In this document: piece by piece, positions 35,494 to 42,807 of the stretch
How the letters are laid out: the number at the start of each line of letters is the position of its first letter
Position numbering within the stretch: the stretch's first letter is position 1
Source of the DNA: a bacterium
GTDB taxonomy: Bacteria; Planctomycetota; Planctomycetia; Pirellulales; Pirellulaceae
Direction of reading: 5' to 3'
DNA: 64,000 nt
Assembly: GCA_030430075.1 (NCBI GenBank)
Contig: JAUIGN010000010.1
Span: 1 to 64,000, forward strand
Made by a program: the position numbers and the translations under genes
The notes under the pieces: model-generated
What the model saw: the letters and a program-made list of their open reading frames with translations, nothing else
Told to the model about the DNA's origin: nothing
Database searches by the model: none

Positions 35494-36075
35494 TCAGGCG
35501 AAGCAAACCAGTCCCGCCCGAGCCAGCTCGTCGCAGAAGGCGACCAGTTCATCAGGTGACGCCAGGGCCGAGTGATTCGCCCATTGGTCCAACGTACAAG
35601 GCTGGTAGTCGGCCAATTCGTTGAGCAACGCTTGCGACTCCAGATCGAAGGACCGGGTGACGTAACCGTCGTCGACGCGAAACAAGAGGACGGCGGCCGC
35701 GGGAACACGGCTCGCGGACGGCCCGCGTCCCGTCGCCGCGGGACGACACCAGGCTCGCAGAGGATTCAAATGAACGCGCACGATGCGACCGGACTGTTGC
35801 CAACAACGGGCACCGATGTGACGCGCGCGGAGCGCCAGATAGCGCTGGCAGGCAGCCGGTACCTGGCCGCCCCGCTCTGCAATGGCCAACTCGGCGCGAC
35901 GGACGGCTTCACGTTCGGTGATGGTCTGGTGAGGATCGTCGACGTCCACCATGGTCATACCTGGCATGCTCCGGAGTGCCGGTAAGGGAAGAATTCGGCC
36001 GGCTGGGATTGCCGGCACCACCGCGGTTCCCGGGTGGTGAACCATCGGCTGGTAACGGATTTCGGCAAAGGACAT
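35494..36075 (-). CDS. hypothetical protein
   Basis: A 193-aa protein of unknown function. The N-terminus (MSFAEIRYQPMVHHPG) has no signal peptide. A middle segment EREAVRRAELAIAERGGQVP is helical and charged, and the C-terminal third (SFDLESQALLNELADYQPC, then SPDELVAFCDELARAGLVCF) looks like a winged-helix-type helical end, but the resemblance is weak. ATG 36075 was chosen because AGGAG lies seven bases upstream; the frame is open to 36147. It could be independently transcribed; neighbours give no hint. Confidence 0.6.
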   Translation of the reverse strand: MSFAEIRYQPMVHHPGTAVVPAIPAGRILPLPALRSMPGMTMVDVDDPHQTITEREAVRRAELAIAERGGQVPAACQRYLALRARHIGARCWQQSGRIVRVHLNPLRAWCRPAATGRGPSASRVPAAAVLLFRVDDGYVTRSFDLESQALLNELADYQPCTLDQWANHSALASPDELVAFCDELARAGLVCFA

Positions 36076-36600
36076 CCTGTCGCTCCTGTTGAGACTGAAC
36101 TTCCTGTTCATGCGAGCCAGATTGCTCGGCAAACGGCAATGCAGCAATCTTTATGCCGGGGTGTGGGCGTGTCGTTGTAAGTTGCTTTTTTCGTAATAGT
36201 TAGTGGTTGTCGCATTGGCGTGCTATGGCTGCCGATCGAGGTCAGGTGTCGTCCTGAGCGGTTCGACGCGTGTCCGATTGACGGCGCTTTCGCCCGTGTC
36301 GCAGGAGGCAGAATGTGACAGAATCCTCGTCGGGCGTCCGCGTCCGGCGGTCCGTTCCGCCGCACCGGTCGTTCTGCGGTCCCGTTCTGCAGTACAATGG
36401 GCGCCGCGAAGATGGCCAAACGTTGCCGGCGCGGCGAGCAACGCTTGGGGTCCCACGCCCCCCGGCGACTGGATCTTCCCTTCGCCGCGCCGGCGTGACG
36501 ACCGCGGCAAGTCGCCCGCCTGCCTGCGTCCGGATTCTGGACGGATTCCGCACCCCTTTTCAATCACTCGAGCCTACGTCGTGGAGCACCCGGACGGCCC
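36076..36600. other. spacer between divergent genes
   Basis: 525 nt without a supported gene. A T-rich run lies near 36184-36192 and a TACAAT near 36391 could serve as a -10 for the enoyl-CoA hydratase, without a good -35. A GTG-initiated 116-codon frame at 36315 has a good GGAGG but overlaps the next gene and is Arg/Pro/Ser-rich, so it is not called. Confidence 0.35.
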
Positions 36601-37389
36601 ATGGAACCGACGATCAAGTTACGCAAGAATCTGCCCAGCGGCACGATCATCCTCAATCGACCTGACAAGCGGAATGCCCTTTCGCGGATGCTGCTGATCC
36701 AACTCAAGCAAGCACTTCAGGACTTTCACCAGGAGCGACGTGTGCGGGCGGTGATTCTCACCGGCGCGGGTGACGCGTTCTGCGCCGGGATGGATCTGCA
36801 AGAGATGTTGGAGACGAGCCGCCTGCCGGAAGCGGAATCGCAAGCCCAATGGTATGAGGACGCGATCGCCTACAAGGAGTTGCTGGAGGCGATGTTGATG
36901 TTTCCCAAGCCGATCATCGCCTCGGTCAACGGTCCGGCAGTCGCCGGTGGGGCCGGCCTCGTTCTGGCATCTGACATTGTGGTCGCGTCCCGGGACGCTT
37001 CGTTTGGTCTGCCCGAATCACGACGAGGCCTGGCGGCCGGTCTTGTCGCGCCCCTGTTGGAATTCCGTGTCGGTGGCAGCCAGGCGGCCCGACTGCTGTT
37101 GACGGCAGAGATGATTACGGCTCAGGAAGCCCACCGCATCAATGTGTTTCACGAACTGGTGGCGAACGACCTGGTCTGGGCACGGGCTCACGAATTGGCG
37201 GAAGCCTGTGCCAAGTCGGCCCCCGAATCGGTGCAACTGACCAAGCGGATGCTGAACGAAACGATTGGCAATCATCTCGACGTCAGCCTGTCGGCCGGAG
37301 CCGCCACCAGCGCCACAGCGAGGACGACGGAAGCCGCCGTGGAAGGCTTGACGGCGTTCATGGAGAAGCGGCCACCGGTCTGGAAGTGA
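36601..37389 (+). CDS. enoyl-CoA hydratase/isomerase family protein
   Basis: A 262-aa crotonase-fold enzyme. Seen: IILNRPDKRNALSRMLL (N-terminal strand), the first oxyanion-hole block GAGDAFCAGMDLQEM, and the second, SVNGPAVAGGAGLVLASDIV, followed by FGLPESRRGLAAGLVAPLL. The Glu pair of classical hydratases is only partly matched (a Glu at the LPESRRG position), so hydratase, isomerase or methylglutaconyl-CoA hydratase-like activity are all possible. The CoA thioester substrate is unknown. No fatty-acid-oxidation gene is adjacent. Confidence 0.88.
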   Translation: MEPTIKLRKNLPSGTIILNRPDKRNALSRMLLIQLKQALQDFHQERRVRAVILTGAGDAFCAGMDLQEMLETSRLPEAESQAQWYEDAIAYKELLEAMLMFPKPIIASVNGPAVAGGAGLVLASDIVVASRDASFGLPESRRGLAAGLVAPLLEFRVGGSQAARLLLTAEMITAQEAHRINVFHELVANDLVWARAHELAEACAKSAPESVQLTKRMLNETIGNHLDVSLSAGAATSATARTTEAAVEGLTAFMEKRPPVWK

Positions 37390-37494
37390 CATTTGAAACC
37401 GGCGGGAAGCAGGCAGTCGGCCTGCCAGCCTGCCTGCAGAGCGGTCATCGCAACCGCCCGGCGCGGGACTTCCGCGTGCGGGTTCCGCCCGGGT

Positions 37495-39417
37495 CTACGA
37501 TCGGACCGGCTGTTCCTGTGGACGCGCCGGTTCCGTCTGCAGTTCGACCATCTTCCGATAATGGCCGCTGTGAGCCATGAGTTCGTCATGCGACCCGCGT
37601 TCAACGATCCGCCCCTCTTCCAGGACGACGATCTGGTCAGCGTGGGCAATCGTGCTCAAGCGGTGGGCGATGATGAAGCAGGTCCGATGCTCGAGCAGCG
37701 TCTTCAGGCTTTGCTGAATCAGGCGTTCGCTTTCACTGTCCAGGTTGCTGGTCGCTTCGTCCAGGATGAGGATCCGCGGATCGGCCAGGATCGCCCGAGC
37801 GATGGCCAATCGCTGGCGTTGTCCGCCGCTCAGTTTCACGCCCCGTTCACCGATGATCGTGTCGTAACCCTTTTCCAGGCCCACGATGAAGTCGTGTGCG
37901 TTGGCCGAGCGGGCGGCTTGCCGGATTTCGTCCTGGCTGCAGGCCGGGACCGCATAGGCGATATTCTCCGCGATCGTGCCGTCGAACAGGAAAACGTCTT
38001 GCTCGACGATCCCCAGCAAACGACGGTAGGAATCCAACTGAATCCGCCGCAGATCGATACCGTCCAGTTCGATCGCGCCGGCCGTCGGGTCGTAAAAGCG
38101 GGCGACCAGATTGCAGAGGGTCGTCTTGCCCGCCCCGCTTCGTCCCACCAGGGCGCAAGTGGTTCCCGCGGGCACATCGAGCGTAATGTCGGCGAGCACG
38201 GTCTGCTGGCTATTGGGATAGTGGAAGCCCGTTCCGGCAAAGCGGATTGTCCCGGTAACCTGGTCCCCGTCCACAACCTGCACGTCGTTTTCGTGGGACA
38301 GTTCGTTGGGTTCTTCCAGCAGGTCCAGCACTCGGTCCAGCCCGGCCAACTGGTTCTGAAACGAAGTTGCGCTGCCGGCCAGCGTGGCCAGCGGCTCCAG
38401 CAGCATCGCCAGGTAAAAAAGGAACATCGTGAGATCACCGAACGTCATTTGTGATTGCATGATCTGGTAGCCGCCGTAGACCAGCAGCGAAGTGGAGGCC
38501 ACGGGAATCAGCAAGTCCCAAATCACTTCGATCATCCGTGCCCACCACCAGACAAACAGTTGCTGTCGCACCAGGAAGTGGTTTCCCAGCACGAATCGCC
38601 CTCGTTCGCTCCGTTCACGTGTGAAGGCCCGCACGACACGCATCCCCCCGAACGCCTCGGTGGAATGACTATCGATATCCTGCCGCTGCTTTCTGACGTC
38701 CCGGTACATGGGCCGGATTCGGCCCACCCAGGTGCGATGCGTCACGTAGACCAGCGGAACCATTGCGATCCCGGCGGCCATCATGCGCCAATCCACCACC
38801 GCCAGTACGACCAGGCTTCCGACCAACTGGATGACCGCTCGCCAGGGGTTGTAGATCATGCTGAAGATCAATTCGGCGGCCCCGCCGGCATCCTCCCGCA
38901 GCAGGCTCGCTGCGCCTCCCGATTTGAGGTCATAGACCCGATGCAGGGGCAACCGGACCGCGTGCTCGAAGGCCCGCTTGCGAAATGCGACCTGCACCTG
39001 GTTGACGATCTTGGTGGCTCGCCAACGGCCCCACAAGTGCACGAACGTGGCCAGGATTGACAGCACCATGATCCCGGCCGCCACCAGGAATAACAGGGTC
39101 ACGCGATTCGCAGGTAGCCACTCCACCCAGGGGCTCGGAATCGGCTCGTCCCCAACCACGTAGTCGATCACCAATTTGATTCCCAACGGCGGCAGCAGTT
39201 TGAGAACTGTGGCGACGGTCAACGAGGCGAGGGCCAGCATCAGTGTTCCTCGAAAGCCTCGCAACAGCTTCCAGAATGCGAGGAAAAGGACGGAGAACGA
39301 CCGTTGGGACGATGATTCCTGTTTCGGCGCAGGCTGCCCGTGTCCGGCAGTAGCCGGCTTGCGAGGGCGGGTCGCTCGGTAGTTCTTGAATCGGCTGCGG
39401 CTACTCACACCGGTCAT
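37495..39417 (-). CDS. ABC transporter, MsbA/LmrA-type exporter (fused membrane and ATPase domains)
   Basis: A 640-aa half-transporter expected to work as a homodimer in the inner membrane. A basic Lys/Arg-rich N-terminus (about 45 residues) precedes six membrane helices (about residues 50-340). The nucleotide-binding domain has Walker A GRSGAGKTTL, Q-loop region IVEQDVFLFDGTIAENI, signature LSGGQRQRLAIARAI, Walker B ILILDEATSNLD and H-loop IIAHRLSTI. Lipid A, lipid or drug export is typical for the type; the substrate is unknown. ATG 39417 was chosen over 39453. Palindrome copy 4 lies 97 nt upstream. Confidence 0.93.
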   Translation of the reverse strand: MTGVSSRSRFKNYRATRPRKPATAGHGQPAPKQESSSQRSFSVLFLAFWKLLRGFRGTLMLALASLTVATVLKLLPPLGIKLVIDYVVGDEPIPSPWVEWLPANRVTLLFLVAAGIMVLSILATFVHLWGRWRATKIVNQVQVAFRKRAFEHAVRLPLHRVYDLKSGGAASLLREDAGGAAELIFSMIYNPWRAVIQLVGSLVVLAVVDWRMMAAGIAMVPLVYVTHRTWVGRIRPMYRDVRKQRQDIDSHSTEAFGGMRVVRAFTRERSERGRFVLGNHFLVRQQLFVWWWARMIEVIWDLLIPVASTSLLVYGGYQIMQSQMTFGDLTMFLFYLAMLLEPLATLAGSATSFQNQLAGLDRVLDLLEEPNELSHENDVQVVDGDQVTGTIRFAGTGFHYPNSQQTVLADITLDVPAGTTCALVGRSGAGKTTLCNLVARFYDPTAGAIELDGIDLRRIQLDSYRRLLGIVEQDVFLFDGTIAENIAYAVPACSQDEIRQAARSANAHDFIVGLEKGYDTIIGERGVKLSGGQRQRLAIARAILADPRILILDEATSNLDSESERLIQQSLKTLLEHRTCFIIAHRLSTIAHADQIVVLEEGRIVERGSHDELMAHSGHYRKMVELQTEPARPQEQPVRS

Positions 39418-39793
39418 ACGGGCCCGTTTTCTCGTACCTGAGGAACACGTCAATACACTTTCCGAAGGTGGCTACCGTGGAAATGTGGGGTTCATTGGAT
39501 TGTCGTTTCGCTGGTCATGACGTGCATGACGCACTGCGGTCTGGCATCGTGAGGAGAAGAACGCAACCGCCCACTGCAATTCAGAAGAATCCTCACCTGA
39601 ACTTGTATTCTAGCCGGTGGTCGGTAATCTGACAGGCGATCCGGCGCAGGCGGTGGCAGCATCGTGTGACGCCGTGGATCGGTCAGCCGGAGACGTCAAT
39701 CATCATTCGTTGGCGGGCCGGCGGCGGTTGGATTGCCGGTGGCCCGCCGCCGCACGGTTGTTGCCCCCGCGCCATTCTTACGAGCTACCAGCG
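39418..39793. other. spacer between divergent genes with palindrome copy 4
   Basis: 376 nt separate the ABC exporter (minus) and the DUF2461 gene (plus). It contains the imperfect palindrome at 39514-39530. The plus-strand frame is open from 39617 but reads as non-homologous until the ATG at 39794. Confidence 0.4.
39514..39530 (-). promoter_or_regulatory. palindromic element, copy 4 of 4 (imperfect)
   Basis: GTCATGA-CGT-GCATGAC has one mismatch in the stem. The right flank GCACTGCGGTCTGGC resembles copy 2. It lies 97 nt upstream of the ABC transporter start on the minus strand and 264 nt from the plus-strand DUF2461 gene. Confidence 0.5.
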
Positions 39794-40489
39794 ATGCCCG
39801 CAGCACCATTCGACGGCTTCCACCCTTCCCTGTTCCGATTTCTCAAAACGCTGCGGGCCAACAATCACCGCGAGTGGTTTCAGGAGAACAAGGGCCGTTA
39901 CGAAAGCGAATTGCTGGCCCCGTGCCAGGCGTTTATCCGCTCCTTTGCTCCCCTGCTGAAACGAATCTCTCCATACTTTGTCGCCGACGATCGGCGCGTC
40001 GGGGGATCGTTGATGAGGATCTACCGGGACACGCGCTTCGCCAAGGACAAGACCCCTTACAAGACCAACGTGGGCATCCACTTTCGGCATGAAATGGGAA
40101 AGGACGTGCATTGCCCCGGATTCTATGTGCATTTTGCGCCGGACGAGTGTTTCCTGGGGGCGGGCATCTGGCACCCCGACTCGGCCTCGCTGGCCAGGAT
40201 TCGGCAGGCCATCGACGATGAGCCGGCGCGCTGGAAGCGAGCTCGGGATCAGAAAAAGTTTCGCGCCCACTTCCAACTGCGCGGAGATCGGCTGAAGACC
40301 GCACCCCGCGATTATCCGCGTGACCATCCGCTGATCGACGATCTCCGCCGCAAAGATTTTATTGGCGTCAAACCGATCGAGCAGCACGACGTGTTGGCCG
40401 CCGACTTCAGCCGGGCGGTCGGGGAGGCGTTTTCGGCGAGCCGCACGTATATGCGGTTCTTGTGCGACGCCCTGAGAATTCCGTTCTGA
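39794..40489 (+). CDS. DUF2461 (TIGR02453) family protein
   Basis: A 231-aa cytoplasmic protein of the widespread DUF2461 family, function unknown. Family features: FRFLKTLRANNHREWFQENK at the N-terminus, SLMRIYRDTRFAKDKTPYKTN in the middle (the RIxRDxRFxxDKxPYKxN block), CPGFYVHFAPDECFLGAGIW and PRDYPRDHPLIDDLRRKDF towards the C-terminus. The ATG at 39794 is where homology starts; the frame is open to 39617. It converges with the MoeB-like gene, and the spacer carries repeat copy 3. Confidence 0.9.
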   Translation: MPAAPFDGFHPSLFRFLKTLRANNHREWFQENKGRYESELLAPCQAFIRSFAPLLKRISPYFVADDRRVGGSLMRIYRDTRFAKDKTPYKTNVGIHFRHEMGKDVHCPGFYVHFAPDECFLGAGIWHPDSASLARIRQAIDDEPARWKRARDQKKFRAHFQLRGDRLKTAPRDYPRDHPLIDDLRRKDFIGVKPIEQHDVLAADFSRAVGEAFSASRTYMRFLCDALRIPF

Positions 40490-40516
40490 TCGGACATTGC
40501 CTGGCACGAGGGGAAT

Positions 40517-40614
40517 TGGAGACCTTCGGTCAGCGGTTTCGGCGGGGTCGGAGACCCGCGCCGAGCTAGGGGACGGAGGCCCGCGCCGAGGTAAGGGGCG
40601 GAGACGCGCGCTGC
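40517..40614 (+). repeat. dispersed GC-rich repeat, copy 3 (leader plus three units)
   Basis: The leader GGAGACCTTCGG, then CAGCGGTTTCGGCGGGGTC, is followed by units GGAG(A/G)CCCGCGCCGAG at about 25-bp spacing, the last degenerate. It is the same family as copies at 5818 and 8094, lying between convergent genes that end at 40489 and 40698. Confidence 0.8.
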
Positions 40615-40697
40615 GGAGGAATCGATCGACCGGTGGGTGGGCGGTTCACGGACATTGTTCGCCCGTTGCGGCGGCCGGCGGCCAATGGTTGCCGCGG

Positions 40698-41738
40698 TCA
40701 GTTGCCGATGTACTTGGCATACACCGTCTTGGCTTCCATGATGTCTTCCGTTCCCCCGATGATCGCTCGTCCATCCGGAAACACGGTGATCAGAAATTCA
40801 TCGACGGCCAGCCGCAGAAGAAACGGATTGCGGGTCACGTTACCGACGCTCTGCAGCTTCTCGGCCAAGTTCTCCAGGGACAGCTCCTGCCGTCCGGGGA
40901 AACTCAACTGCACCGCATTCCGGCCACAGAGGATTGCCGTATGGCTGCCCCGTTGACCGTCCAGCCAGGGGAATTGGCGTTGTTGGCAGGTCGCGCAGTC
41001 GACACCTTGCAGCGAGTCCAGCTTGACTTGGCGAAGACGGCTATCCCATAGCTCGAAGACCATCAATGTACGATTGATGGCGTCTCGATGACCGCTGAGA
41101 ATTTTCAAGGCTTCACATGCTTCGATCGAGGCGATCACGTTGATGATCGGTCCCAGGATGCCGGCCGTATCGCAGGTCGGCGTGGTCCCCGGCGGCGGTG
41201 ACTCGGGCATCAGGCACCGCAGGCACGGTGTCTCGCCCGGCACGATGGTCATCGTCTGGCCTTCAGCGCCGATGCAGCCGCCATAGACCCAGGGGATATT
41301 GAAGCGAATCGAGGCATCGTTGAGCAGGTATCGGGTTTCGAAGTTGTCGGTCCCGTCGAGCATCATGTCGACACCGTCGAGCAACTCGGCGAGATTCGTG
41401 TGGTCGACATCGGCAACGACCGCTTCAACCTCGATTTCCGAATTGATGGCTTGCAGCTTGTTCCGCGCGGCGACCGCCTTGGGAAGACCGGACGCCACGT
41501 CATGTTCGTCATACAGCACTTGGCGCTGGAGATTGTTCAACTCGAGAAAATCCCGATCGACAATACGCAAATGGCCGACGCCCGCGCGGGCCAGCGTATT
41601 GGCCAGGACAGAGCCCAAGGCACCACAGCCGCAGACCAGAACCTTGCTTGCCGCCAGGCGCTCCTGCCCGAGCCTGCCCAGCGGTGCGTAGCGCATTTGG
41701 CGAACGTAGCGGTCAAGCGACGGTGCGTCGTCAGTCAC
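40698..41738 (-). CDS. moeB: MoeB/ThiF/HesA family adenylyltransferase
   Basis: A 346-aa E1-like enzyme that adenylates the C-terminal glycine of a ubiquitin-like sulfur carrier (MoaD or ThiS type). Seen: the nucleotide fold VLVCGCGALGSVLANTLARA, RIVDRDFLELNNLQRQVLY (with the Arg and Asp of the active site), DMMLDGTDNFETRYLLND, and zinc cysteine pairs CLRC and CATC. A C-terminal extension of about 90 residues is present; it is not obviously a rhodanese domain. MoeB and ThiF cannot be told apart from this alone. It follows the GH2-like gene by 51 nt and may belong to the uvrA transcript. Confidence 0.88.
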   Translation of the reverse strand: MTDDAPSLDRYVRQMRYAPLGRLGQERLAASKVLVCGCGALGSVLANTLARAGVGHLRIVDRDFLELNNLQRQVLYDEHDVASGLPKAVAARNKLQAINSEIEVEAVVADVDHTNLAELLDGVDMMLDGTDNFETRYLLNDASIRFNIPWVYGGCIGAEGQTMTIVPGETPCLRCLMPESPPPGTTPTCDTAGILGPIINVIASIEACEALKILSGHRDAINRTLMVFELWDSRLRQVKLDSLQGVDCATCQQRQFPWLDGQRGSHTAILCGRNAVQLSFPGRQELSLENLAEKLQSVGNVTRNPFLLRLAVDEFLITVFPDGRAIIGGTEDIMEAKTVYAKYIGN

Positions 41739-41789
41739 GGCAATCGGTCTTTCGTAGCGATGACGGAAGTAGCCCGGTGCGCGCTCCGC

Positions 41790-42752
41790 CTATGGTGTGA
41801 CCAGGTAGCCGGCATAGTCCCCGTCCGGAGCGAGGTCCCGTTGCAGATGATCGCATGCCGCGCGGGCCGCCGCGACCGGGACAACTTCATTCAAACCTCT
41901 TTCCGCCACGATGGGAAGTGGACAACTGCCGACGGCACCGTGGAACGCGCGCGGTTCGCTCACGCGGCAGACGACCAGATTGGCCCACTCGGCCGGAGCG
42001 ACCGGCCGCGAGTCGTCACAATGTTGAGCGAGCAAGAGGTTGGGCGCGGCGTGGCGCAATTGTGCGGAGGTCGCCGTGACGCCCTGCGGCAAGCAGACAA
42101 ACGCGACCGAACTCCAGCGGGCGAGCGCGGCGAGCTGCTCTACCAGGTCGAGCGGGTTGGTCAGCCGAGCGACGATCACCACGCCCGCCTCCGCGGCAGC
42201 CTGGCAAATTGGCTCGCTCGGGTCGACGACGCTGATCGCCGCGGAGACTTCCCGACATGTCTCGACGTAAGCCGTAAGCGAGCTTTCCACAGCCGCCGCC
42301 GGGGGACCGGCAATGCCGCGCAGGACCCAACGCTTGCCTTCCCACCGCAAGTTCCGTCCCGCAACGCCGAGCTGGCGGATCCCGATCGTCTGTTCCAGGC
42401 GCCGAACCACGCGCGAGCCGGCACGCACTTCGGCGCGGACCTCGTAATGCGCCGGTAGCCGGGGAGACCAGCAGCAGGGATCGGGCATGATGGCCGCTCC
42501 CAGCAACGTGGGGCCCGGTCCGGTGTCCCGGATGGCAACCGTCGCCGGCAAGGTATGACTGACCGCGCAGATGGGACCGCGAATGGAGCCGCTGATGGTA
42601 CGTTGGTCGTCGGCGCCACTGCGGGGCAGGCGGACGTAGAGATGGGCCAGGCTCTCTGTAACGCGGCCGTAGAAGACATCCATTTGCGGGTCGATGACGG
42701 TTGGTGAGGCGAAATCGGAAGGTCGGTTAACCGGCAGGCGGCGATTCGGCAT
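41790..42752 (-). CDS. GH2-like sugar-binding/immunoglobulin-like domain protein, catalytically incomplete
   Basis: A 320-aa protein of uncertain role. Residues about 75-160 have the pattern of the Ig-like domain of family 2 glycoside hydrolases (PDPCCWSPRLPAHYEVRAEV, then RRLEQTIGIRQLGV, WEGKRWVLRGIAG), and the following 150 residues look like a partial (beta/alpha) barrel with alternating strands (VVIVARL, SVAFVCLP, LLLAQH). The acid/base and nucleophile Glu of GH2 enzymes were not found, and the barrel is short. There is no signal peptide. Position between uvrA and moeB on one strand suggests co-transcription without explaining function. The frame is open to 42911, overlapping uvrA; ATG 42752 avoids that. 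Confidence 0.5.
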   Translation of the reverse strand: MPNRRLPVNRPSDFASPTVIDPQMDVFYGRVTESLAHLYVRLPRSGADDQRTISGSIRGPICAVSHTLPATVAIRDTGPGPTLLGAAIMPDPCCWSPRLPAHYEVRAEVRAGSRVVRRLEQTIGIRQLGVAGRNLRWEGKRWVLRGIAGPPAAAVESSLTAYVETCREVSAAISVVDPSEPICQAAAEAGVVIVARLTNPLDLVEQLAALARWSSVAFVCLPQGVTATSAQLRHAAPNLLLAQHCDDSRPVAPAEWANLVVCRVSEPRAFHGAVGSCPLPIVAERGLNEVVPVAAARAACDHLQRDLAPDGDYAGYLVTP

Positions 42753-42807
42753 TCTAGCAGCGCCCCACGGAACCAGGAGGCGACGGCCTTGGCGGGCAAG
42801 CCGAGCC

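Noticed and set aside
36315-36665. 116-codon GTG frame with good GGAGG before the enoyl-CoA hydratase gene
   Set aside because: It overlaps the start of that gene, is rich in Arg, Pro and Ser, and matches no family.
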